DNA of 46,193 nucleotides from a virus, in IMG/VR virus record IMGVR_UViG_3300021962_000190, positions 1 to 46,193 of that record, one strand, 5' to 3'. A program made the translations under genes and the position numbers. Below are positions 1-7,630 of the stretch, piece after piece; position 1 is the first letter of the stretch; each line of letters starts with the position of its first letter. Under the pieces are notes generated by a model. The model was not told the origin of the DNA, made no database searches, and was given only the letters and a program-made list of their open reading frames with translations.

Positions 1-105
1 GACAGAGAACGAGAAGCCGGTAACGACTTCTTTCCTAATCATACCGCCTCTTGGTGGTGTGAATCTGGCAGATATAACCATTGTACCTGCGACAAGTGTT
101 TTTAA
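1..105 (+). CDS. C-terminal end of a small cysteine-rich protein (partial)
   Basis: Frame 1 is open from the window edge to TAA at 103-105. The visible 34 residues end in a cluster WWCESGR..HCTCDKCF with four cysteines and one histidine, which suggests zinc binding. The start lies outside the window. No family is recognised. Confidence 0.6.
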   Translation, partial: DREREAGNDFFPNHTASWWCESGRYNHCTCDKCF

Positions 106-152
106 TAAAAACCCATACAAAGCTATAAAGATAACCTAACCATAAGGAAACT

Positions 153-563
153 ATGCTCACATTTGTTTTGCTACTTGCAATCGCATCAACTGCTTTAGAG
201 CTTATGATTGCTGCACGAATTCCTCTTTGGAGACAATGGAGTCATAAAAGTAAATTATTTAATTTGATAAATTCAATGATTCTTTCATACCTAGTTGGCA
301 TGGCATTCGGAGCTCAAGGCCTCATTGCAATGACAGCTGGTCTTCTTTCAACCTTTATGACTATTCCAGGTTATACATTTCTCCATTGGAATTATGATAC
401 CCCAAAAGCTCAAGCGTTGCCAGAAAAAAGTAGATATCAACACGGTGCTAAGAAATGGAAACAAGTAGGATCTGACACTACCAAAGTTGCTTATGGAACT
501 TTAAAAGTAGTGACTGCTCCTGTTTGGATTCCTAGAAAAATATATAAATCAATCAAAGGATAA
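153..563 (+). CDS. Small integral membrane protein, unknown function
   Basis: This 136-aa protein has a hydrophobic N-terminal segment (about residues 3-20) and a second hydrophobic stretch (about 42-78) that could form two helices. A basic, lysine-rich soluble tail follows. An AAGGAA ribosome site precedes the ATG. It is followed after six bases by another small membrane protein, so the two are probably co-translated and may act in the host envelope. No family is recognised. Confidence 0.65.
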   Translation: MLTFVLLLAIASTALELMIAARIPLWRQWSHKSKLFNLINSMILSYLVGMAFGAQGLIAMTAGLLSTFMTIPGYTFLHWNYDTPKAQALPEKSRYQHGAKKWKQVGSDTTKVAYGTLKVVTAPVWIPRKIYKSIKG

Positions 564-569
564 AACTAT

Positions 570-815
570 ATGAAATCAATGTATTATGCAGGTAAAGCAG
601 CACGTAAAACTGGACGATGGGGACTTATGTTCCCTGTCGTTGTCGTAGCCAGTACTGGTTACGGTATTTGGCGTGCTACTAAAAAGCTTGCTAAAGGAAC
701 TGTTGCTACCGGAGTTGTAGCAGGAGTTACTGTAGCACAAAGCGCTACTGAAGTTGTTGGCACTCCATATGAAAATGCTAAGAATTTCATTAAAGAACAT
801 TCAACTAATAGCTGA
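570..815 (+). CDS. Small single-span membrane protein, unknown function
   Basis: The 81-aa product starts with a basic segment (KAARKTGR) followed by a hydrophobic stretch (about residues 19-33) and a small-residue-rich segment of Gly, Ala, Val and Thr (about 42-62). It sits tightly behind the previous membrane gene in the same operon. Function is unknown. Confidence 0.6.
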   Translation: MKSMYYAGKAARKTGRWGLMFPVVVVASTGYGIWRATKKLAKGTVATGVVAGVTVAQSATEVVGTPYENAKNFIKEHSTNS

Positions 816-824
816 GTAAATACC

Positions 825-1223
825 ATGGCCTTACCTAAGCCTAGGTTGATATATAGAATCCATGATGCTATATATAATAAAACTAATAAATCTAAATTTA
901 TTACTCGTAAAGATTTAGATTCATTGTACAGTATTTGTCACAAATTATACTATGATTTGTGCTTATCAGAAAATACTGCACACGTAGTACAACCTCAGTT
1001 ATTTGCAGTAACAGATGCTCACTATAGAATCTGGGACATTAACGGCCCATCTAATATATTTAGTGAAGATGATATTTACATGTATTGTATATATCATCGA
1101 CGTCTTCAATTTGAAGATAAACTAAAAATGGATATGCCGTCTTGGTGTTCTCCAGTTTCAAAGGGTGATAATCTTCAACCATTTGGAACATGTTTTAAGA
1201 TAAAAGTAGATGAAATTATTTAA
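825..1223 (+). CDS. Hypothetical protein, 132 aa
   Basis: A soluble protein of mixed composition with five cysteines and many tyrosines. No recognised motif. Its 3' end overlaps the next gene by 14 bases, which supports translational coupling in the small-gene operon that begins at 153. Confidence 0.6.
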   Translation: MALPKPRLIYRIHDAIYNKTNKSKFITRKDLDSLYSICHKLYYDLCLSENTAHVVQPQLFAVTDAHYRIWDINGPSNIFSEDDIYMYCIYHRRLQFEDKLKMDMPSWCSPVSKGDNLQPFGTCFKIKVDEII

Positions 1224-1395
1224 AAAAAAAACACGAAAATCAAAAAACAAGCATAATTATTTATACCGAATTTCCGTAATCCTTGATTACGAAGAGATGG
1301 AGAAATTATCTAAGCATTATATTGATGAAGACAATAATTTATTAAGTCTTCGACAATTGCTTAAAATTATGCATTCTGATGAAGATTCCATTTAA
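1210..1395 (+). CDS. Hypothetical protein, 61 aa
   Basis: A short protein with a very basic start (KLFKKKTRKSKNK) and an acidic, helical C-terminal half. It overlaps the end of the preceding gene and closes the first operon. No function can be assigned. Confidence 0.5.
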   Translation: MKLFKKKTRKSKNKHNYLYRISVILDYEEMEKLSKHYIDEDNNLLSLRQLLKIMHSDEDSI

Positions 1396-1406
1396 TCTTC
1401 GTCACT

Positions 1407-1422
1407 CATACAAAGCCATAAA
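1407..1422 (+). repeat. Copy 2 of a 16-bp upstream motif (CATACAAAGCYATAAA)
   Basis: The same 16-mer occurs at 114-129, upstream of the gene at 153, with a single C/T difference. Both copies lie 25-55 bases before a start codon at the head of a gene group, so this may be a regulatory or promoter-linked element. A further partial match (CATACAAA) lies near 14000, before the gene at 14033. Confidence 0.35.
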
Positions 1423-1460
1423 ATAATCTAAATTATACGCTATATACAATAGGAGGATAT

Positions 1461-4022
1461 ATGTTGGAAGCGTATTCACCAGAAACACGCATGACCGCCT
1501 ACTCAGGTGGTCCTCTGCGTAGTGTCAGTAATTACCAATATGGTTTCTACGATATTGGTCCAATTCGGGACATCCTGAACAACGATGATATGAACGCTAA
1601 TGACGTTCAAGTCGCTGCTCTTCCCATCCCGTCAAACAACCGAGAATATGAGATTGTTGAAGCAATTGCAAAACATCCTCGTATTCAATATGCTATCGTG
1701 GACAAAGATAAAATTATGTTTGTTCGCGTTGGCAAAAAGACAGGTTGGTTTTCTGCTTTTGCAGAACAGGGTTTCATGCTTCGAGGTGGTTCGAAGACCC
1801 CGAAGCGCGGAAAGCAGCTTCATCGTCCTACTTCTTTGAACGCTAAGTTTGGCATTGACGAACTTAACGTAATGGTTGTTGAAGATACTCGGTTTACCGA
1901 TTATGATTTCACCACACCAAATGAAGAAGTACCATCTTGGATGCAAGACCCTGCAGTTGTCGAGCGTTTGCTTGACGGTGCCTTTGCAGTAAGTACTCGT
2001 GTACTTGAAAAAGCAATTGCCAACATTCCATCTTACAATCCTGATCAATCTTCTGATCCGGACGAATACTATTACGATGATCGTTTGAGAAATGAAATGA
2101 TCAACGATTTTCGTAGTGTTCGTGGCTACAATGCTCGTATCATTGGGCCGTTTGGAATGATTAAAGGTAATTGCTTTATCTGCGATTTGCCTGAAGGAAT
2201 TGATGTAATCACTTCCAATGCAAATATTAAGAAAGAACTTTCTAACTCTAAGAACTGTTATTTCTTGGCAGAACCGCAATGGCCTAAAGCATATGCTAAT
2301 ACCGACATTCAAACTGTAATTAACAACCCTAAGCTGTTCCGTAAATCTGATATGGAATATTGGCTTCGTGAAGAATACAAGAAAATCTTCCGTGATATTA
2401 CCGAAGGTAAAATTCTTGCTGACTACAAACGAATTTACAAGCGTTTGTGGCACGAAGGCGATAAGATTGACGATCAAGAACTGCATGCTCGAATGACCTA
2501 TGTAGGTTATCGATGGGTTGCTATGGGTCTTAAAGTGACTAATTCACCTTGGCTTTTCCAGACTTTGGCTTTGTCTCATGCAAAGCCTCTGCAAAAGCGT
2601 ATACCTATTCCATGCGCTATTTATGAGCAAGTGATTCCAGAATCTATTGCTCGTATGTGCGGATGGGAAGGTTCCGTTGAACAATCCACCATTCGTCGTT
2701 GTATGACTCTAGGAGTTCATATTGTTAACGATCTTGACTGGCTTGAGATGTATGAATCTCATGGCGGTCATGACGCTGACGACTTCTTCAAGCTCTTTTA
2801 TCGAGAGATTGAAGGTGGAGAAATGAACGGAGAAAAAGTAATCTTTGCAATTCGTTGCCCTAATGGTTATGGCGAATACTCTGTCTTTAAGTATGTAGAC
2901 GGAGAGCCATATCCTGAATGGGAAGATTCCGAAGGAACAAAGATTTCTTTCCCCAAAGTGAATGGTCGCTCTTGGCCTATGCGCCTTAGCGAATCTATTC
3001 GTAAAGGCGTAGTCCGTTATACAGGACTTCCCAGTGAAAATAATCCTAAGAATGTTCAATACTCTGAACATTATTCTGTGGATGATTTTCTGATGAATGT
3101 CAAGAATACTATGACATCCGGTAATGTTGGCGGTTACGTTAACTCTGTGATGCTTCATAGTCTTACTCTTGCCAAACATCGTCCTTATCAAGTATGTAGT
3201 TTGGAAGCTGCAATCGACGGTTGCACACAAACGGACGATCCTGAAGACCGTGTCGCTATCGACCGGGAAGCAGATATTATTGTCCGTGAAGTTATTGCTT
3301 CCGGAAAACAAATTGATAAGTTCTACTGGGAAAGCCGTGGTTTCGCATATCGTTATCGAGACCATGACGTAGAACTGTTTAATGGTAAAGTTACACAAAT
3401 GGCAGATCTTTGCGTTAAATACTATCAACAGTATGCGCAAAAGGTCGTTGAGTGGGCACAAGAAAATGCCCGTCCCGTTGAAATGGTAGAGTTGCTTGGT
3501 GAACGTCTCGTTCATCATGCTCAGGCTGATATTCGCCGTTTTCGTAGAGAGATCTACGAGGCAAATATGAATCCTGACTCGTTTACCGGTTCAATTAATC
3601 GGGACACATGGGAAATGCTATACGAAAAGATAGCTAATCATATTGATCAATTTGAAAGAATTGAAGATCAGCATGATTATGTTATCGCTCTGTTGCATTC
3701 TTCGATTAAGTTTCCTACAACTGGAGGTACTGTTACCGACCAAGTTGTAATGAACAAAACAATCTATCCGTATCTTGAACGTGCGTTCATATTTTACGGT
3801 ATCGGTTCTTTGTTGAAACTAGAAGTAGACAACAGAAATCGTCAGCGTGTTATTGATATCGTAGTTGATCAATGGCAGCATACAGATCCAGATGGAACTG
3901 TTACTGTATTTGATAACGCTATCGACTATCAGCAACATCACCAGCATTTCTCCGAGATTCGTCACACTGCACCACCAATTGCATCTGTGACCTCGGATTT
4001 GCGACCACTTAACATTAAATAA
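1461..4022 (+). CDS. Large abundant phage protein, possibly a diverged two-barrel RNA polymerase-like protein
   Basis: This 853-aa protein has no confident family assignment. The gene has a near-perfect AGGAGG ribosome site and a strong terminator just after it. It uses many more C/G-ending codons (CGT, TTC, AAC, GGC) than its AT-rich neighbours, which suggests high expression. Some stretches loosely recall RNA-dependent-RNA-polymerase/YonO-type two-barrel polymerases: a KG strand followed by LPEGIDV (about 233-245), a GGHDADD acidic motif (about 434-440) and SLEAAIDGCTQT (about 581-592) after an NVGGYVNS segment. The canonical DxDGD motif is absent, so this is only a hypothesis. An abundant structural protein is an equally reasonable reading. 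Confidence 0.7.
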   Translation: MLEAYSPETRMTAYSGGPLRSVSNYQYGFYDIGPIRDILNNDDMNANDVQVAALPIPSNNREYEIVEAIAKHPRIQYAIVDKDKIMFVRVGKKTGWFSAFAEQGFMLRGGSKTPKRGKQLHRPTSLNAKFGIDELNVMVVEDTRFTDYDFTTPNEEVPSWMQDPAVVERLLDGAFAVSTRVLEKAIANIPSYNPDQSSDPDEYYYDDRLRNEMINDFRSVRGYNARIIGPFGMIKGNCFICDLPEGIDVITSNANIKKELSNSKNCYFLAEPQWPKAYANTDIQTVINNPKLFRKSDMEYWLREEYKKIFRDITEGKILADYKRIYKRLWHEGDKIDDQELHARMTYVGYRWVAMGLKVTNSPWLFQTLALSHAKPLQKRIPIPCAIYEQVIPESIARMCGWEGSVEQSTIRRCMTLGVHIVNDLDWLEMYESHGGHDADDFFKLFYREIEGGEMNGEKVIFAIRCPNGYGEYSVFKYVDGEPYPEWEDSEGTKISFPKVNGRSWPMRLSESIRKGVVRYTGLPSENNPKNVQYSEHYSVDDFLMNVKNTMTSGNVGGYVNSVMLHSLTLAKHRPYQVCSLEAAIDGCTQTDDPEDRVAIDREADIIVREVIASGKQIDKFYWESRGFAYRYRDHDVELFNGKVTQMADLCVKYYQQYAQKVVEWAQENARPVEMVELLGERLVHHAQADIRRFRREIYEANMNPDSFTGSINRDTWEMLYEKIANHIDQFERIEDQHDYVIALLHSSIKFPTTGGTVTDQVVMNKTIYPYLERAFIFYGIGSLLKLEVDNRNRQRVIDIVVDQWQHTDPDGTVTVFDNAIDYQQHHQHFSEIRHTAPPIASVTSDLRPLNIK

Positions 4023-4042
4023 TAATACATCAGTATGCATAC

Positions 4043-4097
4043 AGAGGGCTTGGTTCCAGGATTACCTGGGATCAAGCCCTCTTATGTATTTTATTTT
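4043..4097 (+). terminator. Strong intrinsic terminator after the 853-aa gene
   Basis: A long hairpin forms between 4044-4060 (GAGGGCTTGGTTCCAGG) and the matching arm ending at 4082. It has about 17 paired bases with two G-U wobbles and is followed by a T-rich tract (TATTTTATTTTTAT). It isolates the upstream gene from the next operon. Confidence 0.85.
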
Positions 4098-4115
4098 TAT
4101 AGAAACCGAGCTTAA

Positions 4116-4268
4116 ATGTCAGTGTTCTTTAATATTTTTATTTTAAAGACTATTCTAGGTCTCATGATTATTCTATTTTCTTTCTTTGCTGTTATAGGAT
4201 ATTCATTCTACAAACAAGCTGAAGAAGAAATTAAGGAGTATAAATATGAACAACGAAACTCAAATTGA
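4116..4268 (+). CDS. Small single-span membrane protein (50 aa)
   Basis: An ATG frame of 50 codons encodes a long hydrophobic segment (about residues 4-31) followed by a charged tail (KQAEEEIKEYKYEQ). It overlaps the start of the next gene by 23 bases. It is probably the first gene after the terminator. Function is unknown. Confidence 0.45.
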   Translation: MSVFFNIFILKTILGLMIILFSFFAVIGYSFYKQAEEEIKEYKYEQRNSN

Positions 4269-4608
4269 TTTTGATCAAGTCTTTAATTATATTCAAAATA
4301 ATCCTAATATAATTGAACTAAATGAATATAACAAATCTTTTACTTCTAAGTTGTTTTATTCTACCGGTAAAACAACTAAAAAGATTCTTCATTTTGTAAA
4401 ACGGCCAGAAACAAAAGCTGCAGTGCTTTTAGCAAACTGGGCTGCAACAGCAACTTTATTGCTTCTTATGATTTTATCTGCAGCTAGTATGGCTACATTA
4501 GCTCTTGCTACGTTTCTGCTTATTATTGAAACCTATGCTGTATTTGGCAATGTTGAATATACACTTGCCTATGCTAGTGCTCGTAACTATTTTAAGGTAG
4601 CACAATGA
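4246..4608 (+). CDS. Membrane protein with two helices, unknown function
   Basis: The 120-aa product has an acidic soluble N-terminus and a basic stretch (KTTKKILHFVKRPETK). A long hydrophobic region follows (about residues 64-100), sufficient for two membrane spans. An AAGGAG ribosome site precedes the ATG. The stop overlaps the next start (ATGAG). Confidence 0.6.
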   Translation: MNNETQIDFDQVFNYIQNNPNIIELNEYNKSFTSKLFYSTGKTTKKILHFVKRPETKAAVLLANWAATATLLLLMILSAASMATLALATFLLIIETYAVFGNVEYTLAYASARNYFKVAQ

Positions 4609-5255
4609 GTCACATTCATTCTGAAAAAGAATTTAAACCTAAATATGAAGAAATTCTTCTTGACCTAATTCCCAATTTTCATGACGAAGTAGTTGCTTTG
4701 CAAACTACCTTTGCTCAACAAATTGAACAAGGTAATAAGGTCAAACCAATGTTGATTGTTTTTGATTCAAATAACAGAAAACCATTGGTTGCTTTTTCCC
4801 GTGACTCTCATCCTGATGTTCAGGATGATTTCTACGTATCTGTTTCCGAACTTTTGTTTGTAGTTCCTACAGTTCAACCTAAAGTATTTATACTTGTAGT
4901 TGACAGAAACTCAAACAAATATTTTGATACAGAAAAAGTTTATCCTTTTGTTTATCAAAATTCTACTGTTGCATTTGTTGTATCTAATGATACAGCAATT
5001 GCAGTTGAAATAGAATATAACTATATCGATAATAAAGTAATTTGGACTGATAATATTAATTATTTCCAAATTGCTGAAATTAAAGATATCTTTGTAGAAA
5101 TGCTATTTGTCTATTCTCATATTGATGAACCTCCCATTAAGTATACTGAAATTCTCAGTTATCTTTATGACAATGGTGTTATCCCTATGATCGTAGATGA
5201 ACTATCAGATGCTAATCAAGTATTTGTGTTGTCGAAAGGAGTATACACAACATAG
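4605..5255 (+). CDS. Hypothetical protein, 216 aa
   Basis: A soluble alpha/beta-looking protein with alternating hydrophobic strands and no cysteine motifs. It overlaps the preceding membrane-protein gene by four bases (ATGA), so the two are translationally coupled. No family is recognised. Confidence 0.6.
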   Translation: MSHIHSEKEFKPKYEEILLDLIPNFHDEVVALQTTFAQQIEQGNKVKPMLIVFDSNNRKPLVAFSRDSHPDVQDDFYVSVSELLFVVPTVQPKVFILVVDRNSNKYFDTEKVYPFVYQNSTVAFVVSNDTAIAVEIEYNYIDNKVIWTDNINYFQIAEIKDIFVEMLFVYSHIDEPPIKYTEILSYLYDNGVIPMIVDELSDANQVFVLSKGVYTT

Positions 5256-5261
5256 TATAAT
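5256..5261 (+). promoter_or_regulatory. Possible -10 element (TATAAT) before the gene at 5273
   Basis: A consensus TATAAT sits 12 bases before the ATG at 5273, with an AGAGG ribosome site between them. No convincing -35 box is seen at the usual spacing. Confidence 0.35.
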
Positions 5262-5272
5262 AGAGGACAATT

Positions 5273-5479
5273 ATGAAATGTCAAACTATAAACATTAAAA
5301 ACAATATACCTAAAGTTCAACCTGTTAATGAAAAAAATAATTATTATGTTTCTCAACATGGTAATACTGTGGTATATTATAAAACTGTTAATTCTAAAAA
5401 TAATTATAGAAAAAGATTATCTGATTCTATGATTAAAGAAATAACTTCAATGGAAGATTCTTATTCTAAGAAGGACTAA
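5273..5479 (+). CDS. Hypothetical protein, 68 aa
   Basis: A small basic, asparagine- and lysine-rich protein (motifs NIKNNIP, NSKNNYRKR). It lies one base before the helicase gene and probably shares its transcript. Function is unknown. Confidence 0.5.
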   Translation: MKCQTINIKNNIPKVQPVNEKNNYYVSQHGNTVVYYKTVNSKNNYRKRLSDSMIKEITSMEDSYSKKD

Positions 5480-5480
5480 A

Positions 5481-7151
5481 ATGTTTACCTTGCGCCCATA
5501 TCAACAAGAAGCTTTGGATACCATAATTCAATCAGAATCTAATGGAATTTCTAAGCAGCTTGTTGTACTTCCAACTGGCGCTGGTAAAACTGTTATCTTT
5601 AGTCATCTTCCTATTGTTAGACCTAACTCTACTCCTATGCTTGTTCTTGCACATAGAGAAGAATTACTTCACCAAGCTAAATCAAAGATTGAAGCTAGTA
5701 ATCCTAATCTTGTTGTAGAAATAGAACAAGCAGAAAACTACGCTAACCATGTTGACGTAGTTGTTGCAAGCGTTGCAACATTGGGTAGAAATAACTCTGA
5801 TAGAATTAAAAGATTTCCTAAAGAATATTTTAATTCAATTATTATTGATGAGGCACACCATGCTGCTGCTCCTTCTTATAGAAGAGTTCTTGACCATTTT
5901 GATAGCAATTTTGTTCTTGGCGTTACTGCAACACCGCAAAGATCAGACTCTACACGACTTATAGATGTTTTTCAGGAAATTGTTTATTATAAAACAATTC
6001 AGGACTTGATTGAACAAGGATATCTTACTAGACTTGTTGGATACAGAATCAAGACTAATACTGATCTAACATCCGTGGAGGTAAACGATGGCGACTTTAT
6101 TCAATCGCAGCTGGAAGATGCTGTTAATAATCCTGTGCGCAATGCTACCATTGTTGCTTCTTATCTGGAACTATGTAAAGAAAGAAAAACCATCATCTTT
6201 GCCGCAGGAGTTCAGCACGCCAAAGACTTGGCCCTATCCTTTAAAAAAGCGAACGTAGATTCTCAAGTTATACTTGGTGAAACTTCTTCGGAAGATAGAC
6301 GAACAATCCTCCAAAATTTTAAAAATGGTACTGTACCAGTTTTAATAAATGTTGGAGTACTTACAGAGGGCTTTGATGAACCCTCTGTTCAAGCTATCAT
6401 CCTTGCTCGCCCTACAAAGTCAAACTTGCTTTATACTCAAATTGTAGGACGAGGAACTCGAATTGATGACAACAAAGACAATTGTATTATTGTCGACATA
6501 TCTGATACAACAAAAGGCAAAAAGCCTATTGGCCTTCCTACTCTCTTGGGTCTTCCTCCAGATTTTGATTTGAACGGTCAAGATTTACTTGAAGTTGCTA
6601 AAGCTTATAAGGAACTTGAATACAAGTCTCCTACGCGAGCAATGCAATGCATGTCTCCTGATGACATTCAATTGCAATTTAATCAAGTAAATCTGTTTAT
6701 GCCAGTTCCTCCAAACCAAGTAGTTCTTCAATATTCTAAACTTATTTGGACTGAAATGTCCGAAAATATGTTTAGATTAACTATTAACGATAGTGAATCT
6801 TTAACTATCTACGAAGATACTCTTGGTAGATGGACTGTAGAATACTACAGTAATTATAAAAAACACAAACAAATTCTTGGTCATACTAACGATATGCGTG
6901 AAGCCTTTGCTTCATCAGATGCTTGGATTCAAGAGCATAGAAGTTCTTCTTTAGCTCTATTGGATTCCAACGCAGCTTGGAGATCTGATTCTCCAACACC
7001 TGCTCAAGCAAAAGCTTTAAAACGCATTGGCATTGCGGTAACAAACGAAATGACTAAAGGTATGGCTTCTCAAATATTATCAAAATATTACGAAGAACAT
7101 CCAAGACCAGCTTGGCTTCAAAACAAAATATCACAAGGTAAAAGATTCTAA
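5481..7151 (+). CDS. SF2 DEAH-type helicase (UvsW/RadD/Res-like)
   Basis: An ATP-dependent nucleic-acid helicase of superfamily 2. Visible motifs are the Q-like start LRPYQQEAL (4-12), Walker A LPTGAGKT (30-37), DEAHH (123-127), TATPQRSD (motif III area), a helicase C domain with VLTEGFDEPS (motif V) and QIVGRGTR (motif VI). The 556-aa length fits the type III restriction-subunit-like helicases of phages, used for replication-fork or recombination work. The C-terminal 170 residues are an accessory domain of unknown fold. Its stop overlaps the deaminase start. A stand-alone restriction subunit is unlikely because no methylase or nuclease is nearby. Confidence 0.9.
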   Translation: MFTLRPYQQEALDTIIQSESNGISKQLVVLPTGAGKTVIFSHLPIVRPNSTPMLVLAHREELLHQAKSKIEASNPNLVVEIEQAENYANHVDVVVASVATLGRNNSDRIKRFPKEYFNSIIIDEAHHAAAPSYRRVLDHFDSNFVLGVTATPQRSDSTRLIDVFQEIVYYKTIQDLIEQGYLTRLVGYRIKTNTDLTSVEVNDGDFIQSQLEDAVNNPVRNATIVASYLELCKERKTIIFAAGVQHAKDLALSFKKANVDSQVILGETSSEDRRTILQNFKNGTVPVLINVGVLTEGFDEPSVQAIILARPTKSNLLYTQIVGRGTRIDDNKDNCIIVDISDTTKGKKPIGLPTLLGLPPDFDLNGQDLLEVAKAYKELEYKSPTRAMQCMSPDDIQLQFNQVNLFMPVPPNQVVLQYSKLIWTEMSENMFRLTINDSESLTIYEDTLGRWTVEYYSNYKKHKQILGHTNDMREAFASSDAWIQEHRSSSLALLDSNAAWRSDSPTPAQAKALKRIGIAVTNEMTKGMASQILSKYYEEHPRPAWLQNKISQGKRF

Positions 7152-7621
7152 TGTCTTTGGAATATGCTCCTGAAACTTTTATAGATCATCCCTATACTGC
7201 TTATGTACATGAGCCATTTTATGATCTTTCTAATAAAGATAAATCTTTTTTGTCTGCTGCTGCTAAACTAGCACAAACATCAGACAATAGATTTAAAATG
7301 GCTTGTATCGCAGTAAGAGGTGGATCTGTATTATCCGCTGATATTAATATTACAAAGATACACCCAACTACACCTCCTAATAGATTTAGTACCCATGCAG
7401 AGATCGGAGCTATAAATGGATGCTCTGATCCATCAGGCATAACTCTCTATATTGCAAGGTTAAAACTTGATGGATCTACTGCTATAGCAAGACCTTGTTC
7501 TTGGTGTATGCAGTACATGCTTTCAAAAGATATATATCGAGTTGTTTATACAACTGATAATCGTTTTGCTCCAGAACATTTTTACCTATCAAGTGTTTAT
7601 TGGAATTCTCATATACTTTAG
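7151..7621 (+). CDS. Cytidine/deoxycytidylate deaminase-fold protein
   Basis: The zinc-dependent deaminase signature is present: HAE at residues 82-84 (zinc ligand His and catalytic Glu) and PCSWC at 115-119 (two zinc-ligand cysteines). Length (156 aa) matches single-domain deaminases. It likely converts cytidine, dCMP or a related base to the uracil form for phage nucleotide supply, but substrate cannot be read from sequence. It is translationally coupled to the helicase (TAATG overlap). Confidence 0.85.
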   Translation: MSLEYAPETFIDHPYTAYVHEPFYDLSNKDKSFLSAAAKLAQTSDNRFKMACIAVRGGSVLSADINITKIHPTTPPNRFSTHAEIGAINGCSDPSGITLYIARLKLDGSTAIARPCSWCMQYMLSKDIYRVVYTTDNRFAPEHFYLSSVYWNSHIL

Positions 7622-7630
7622 GATTTTATA

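Noticed and set aside
1632-2486. Long minus-strand frames opposite the 853-aa gene (also 2709-3518)
   Set aside because: They are antisense shadows of a biased coding sequence. They have no ribosome site or recognisable protein pattern.
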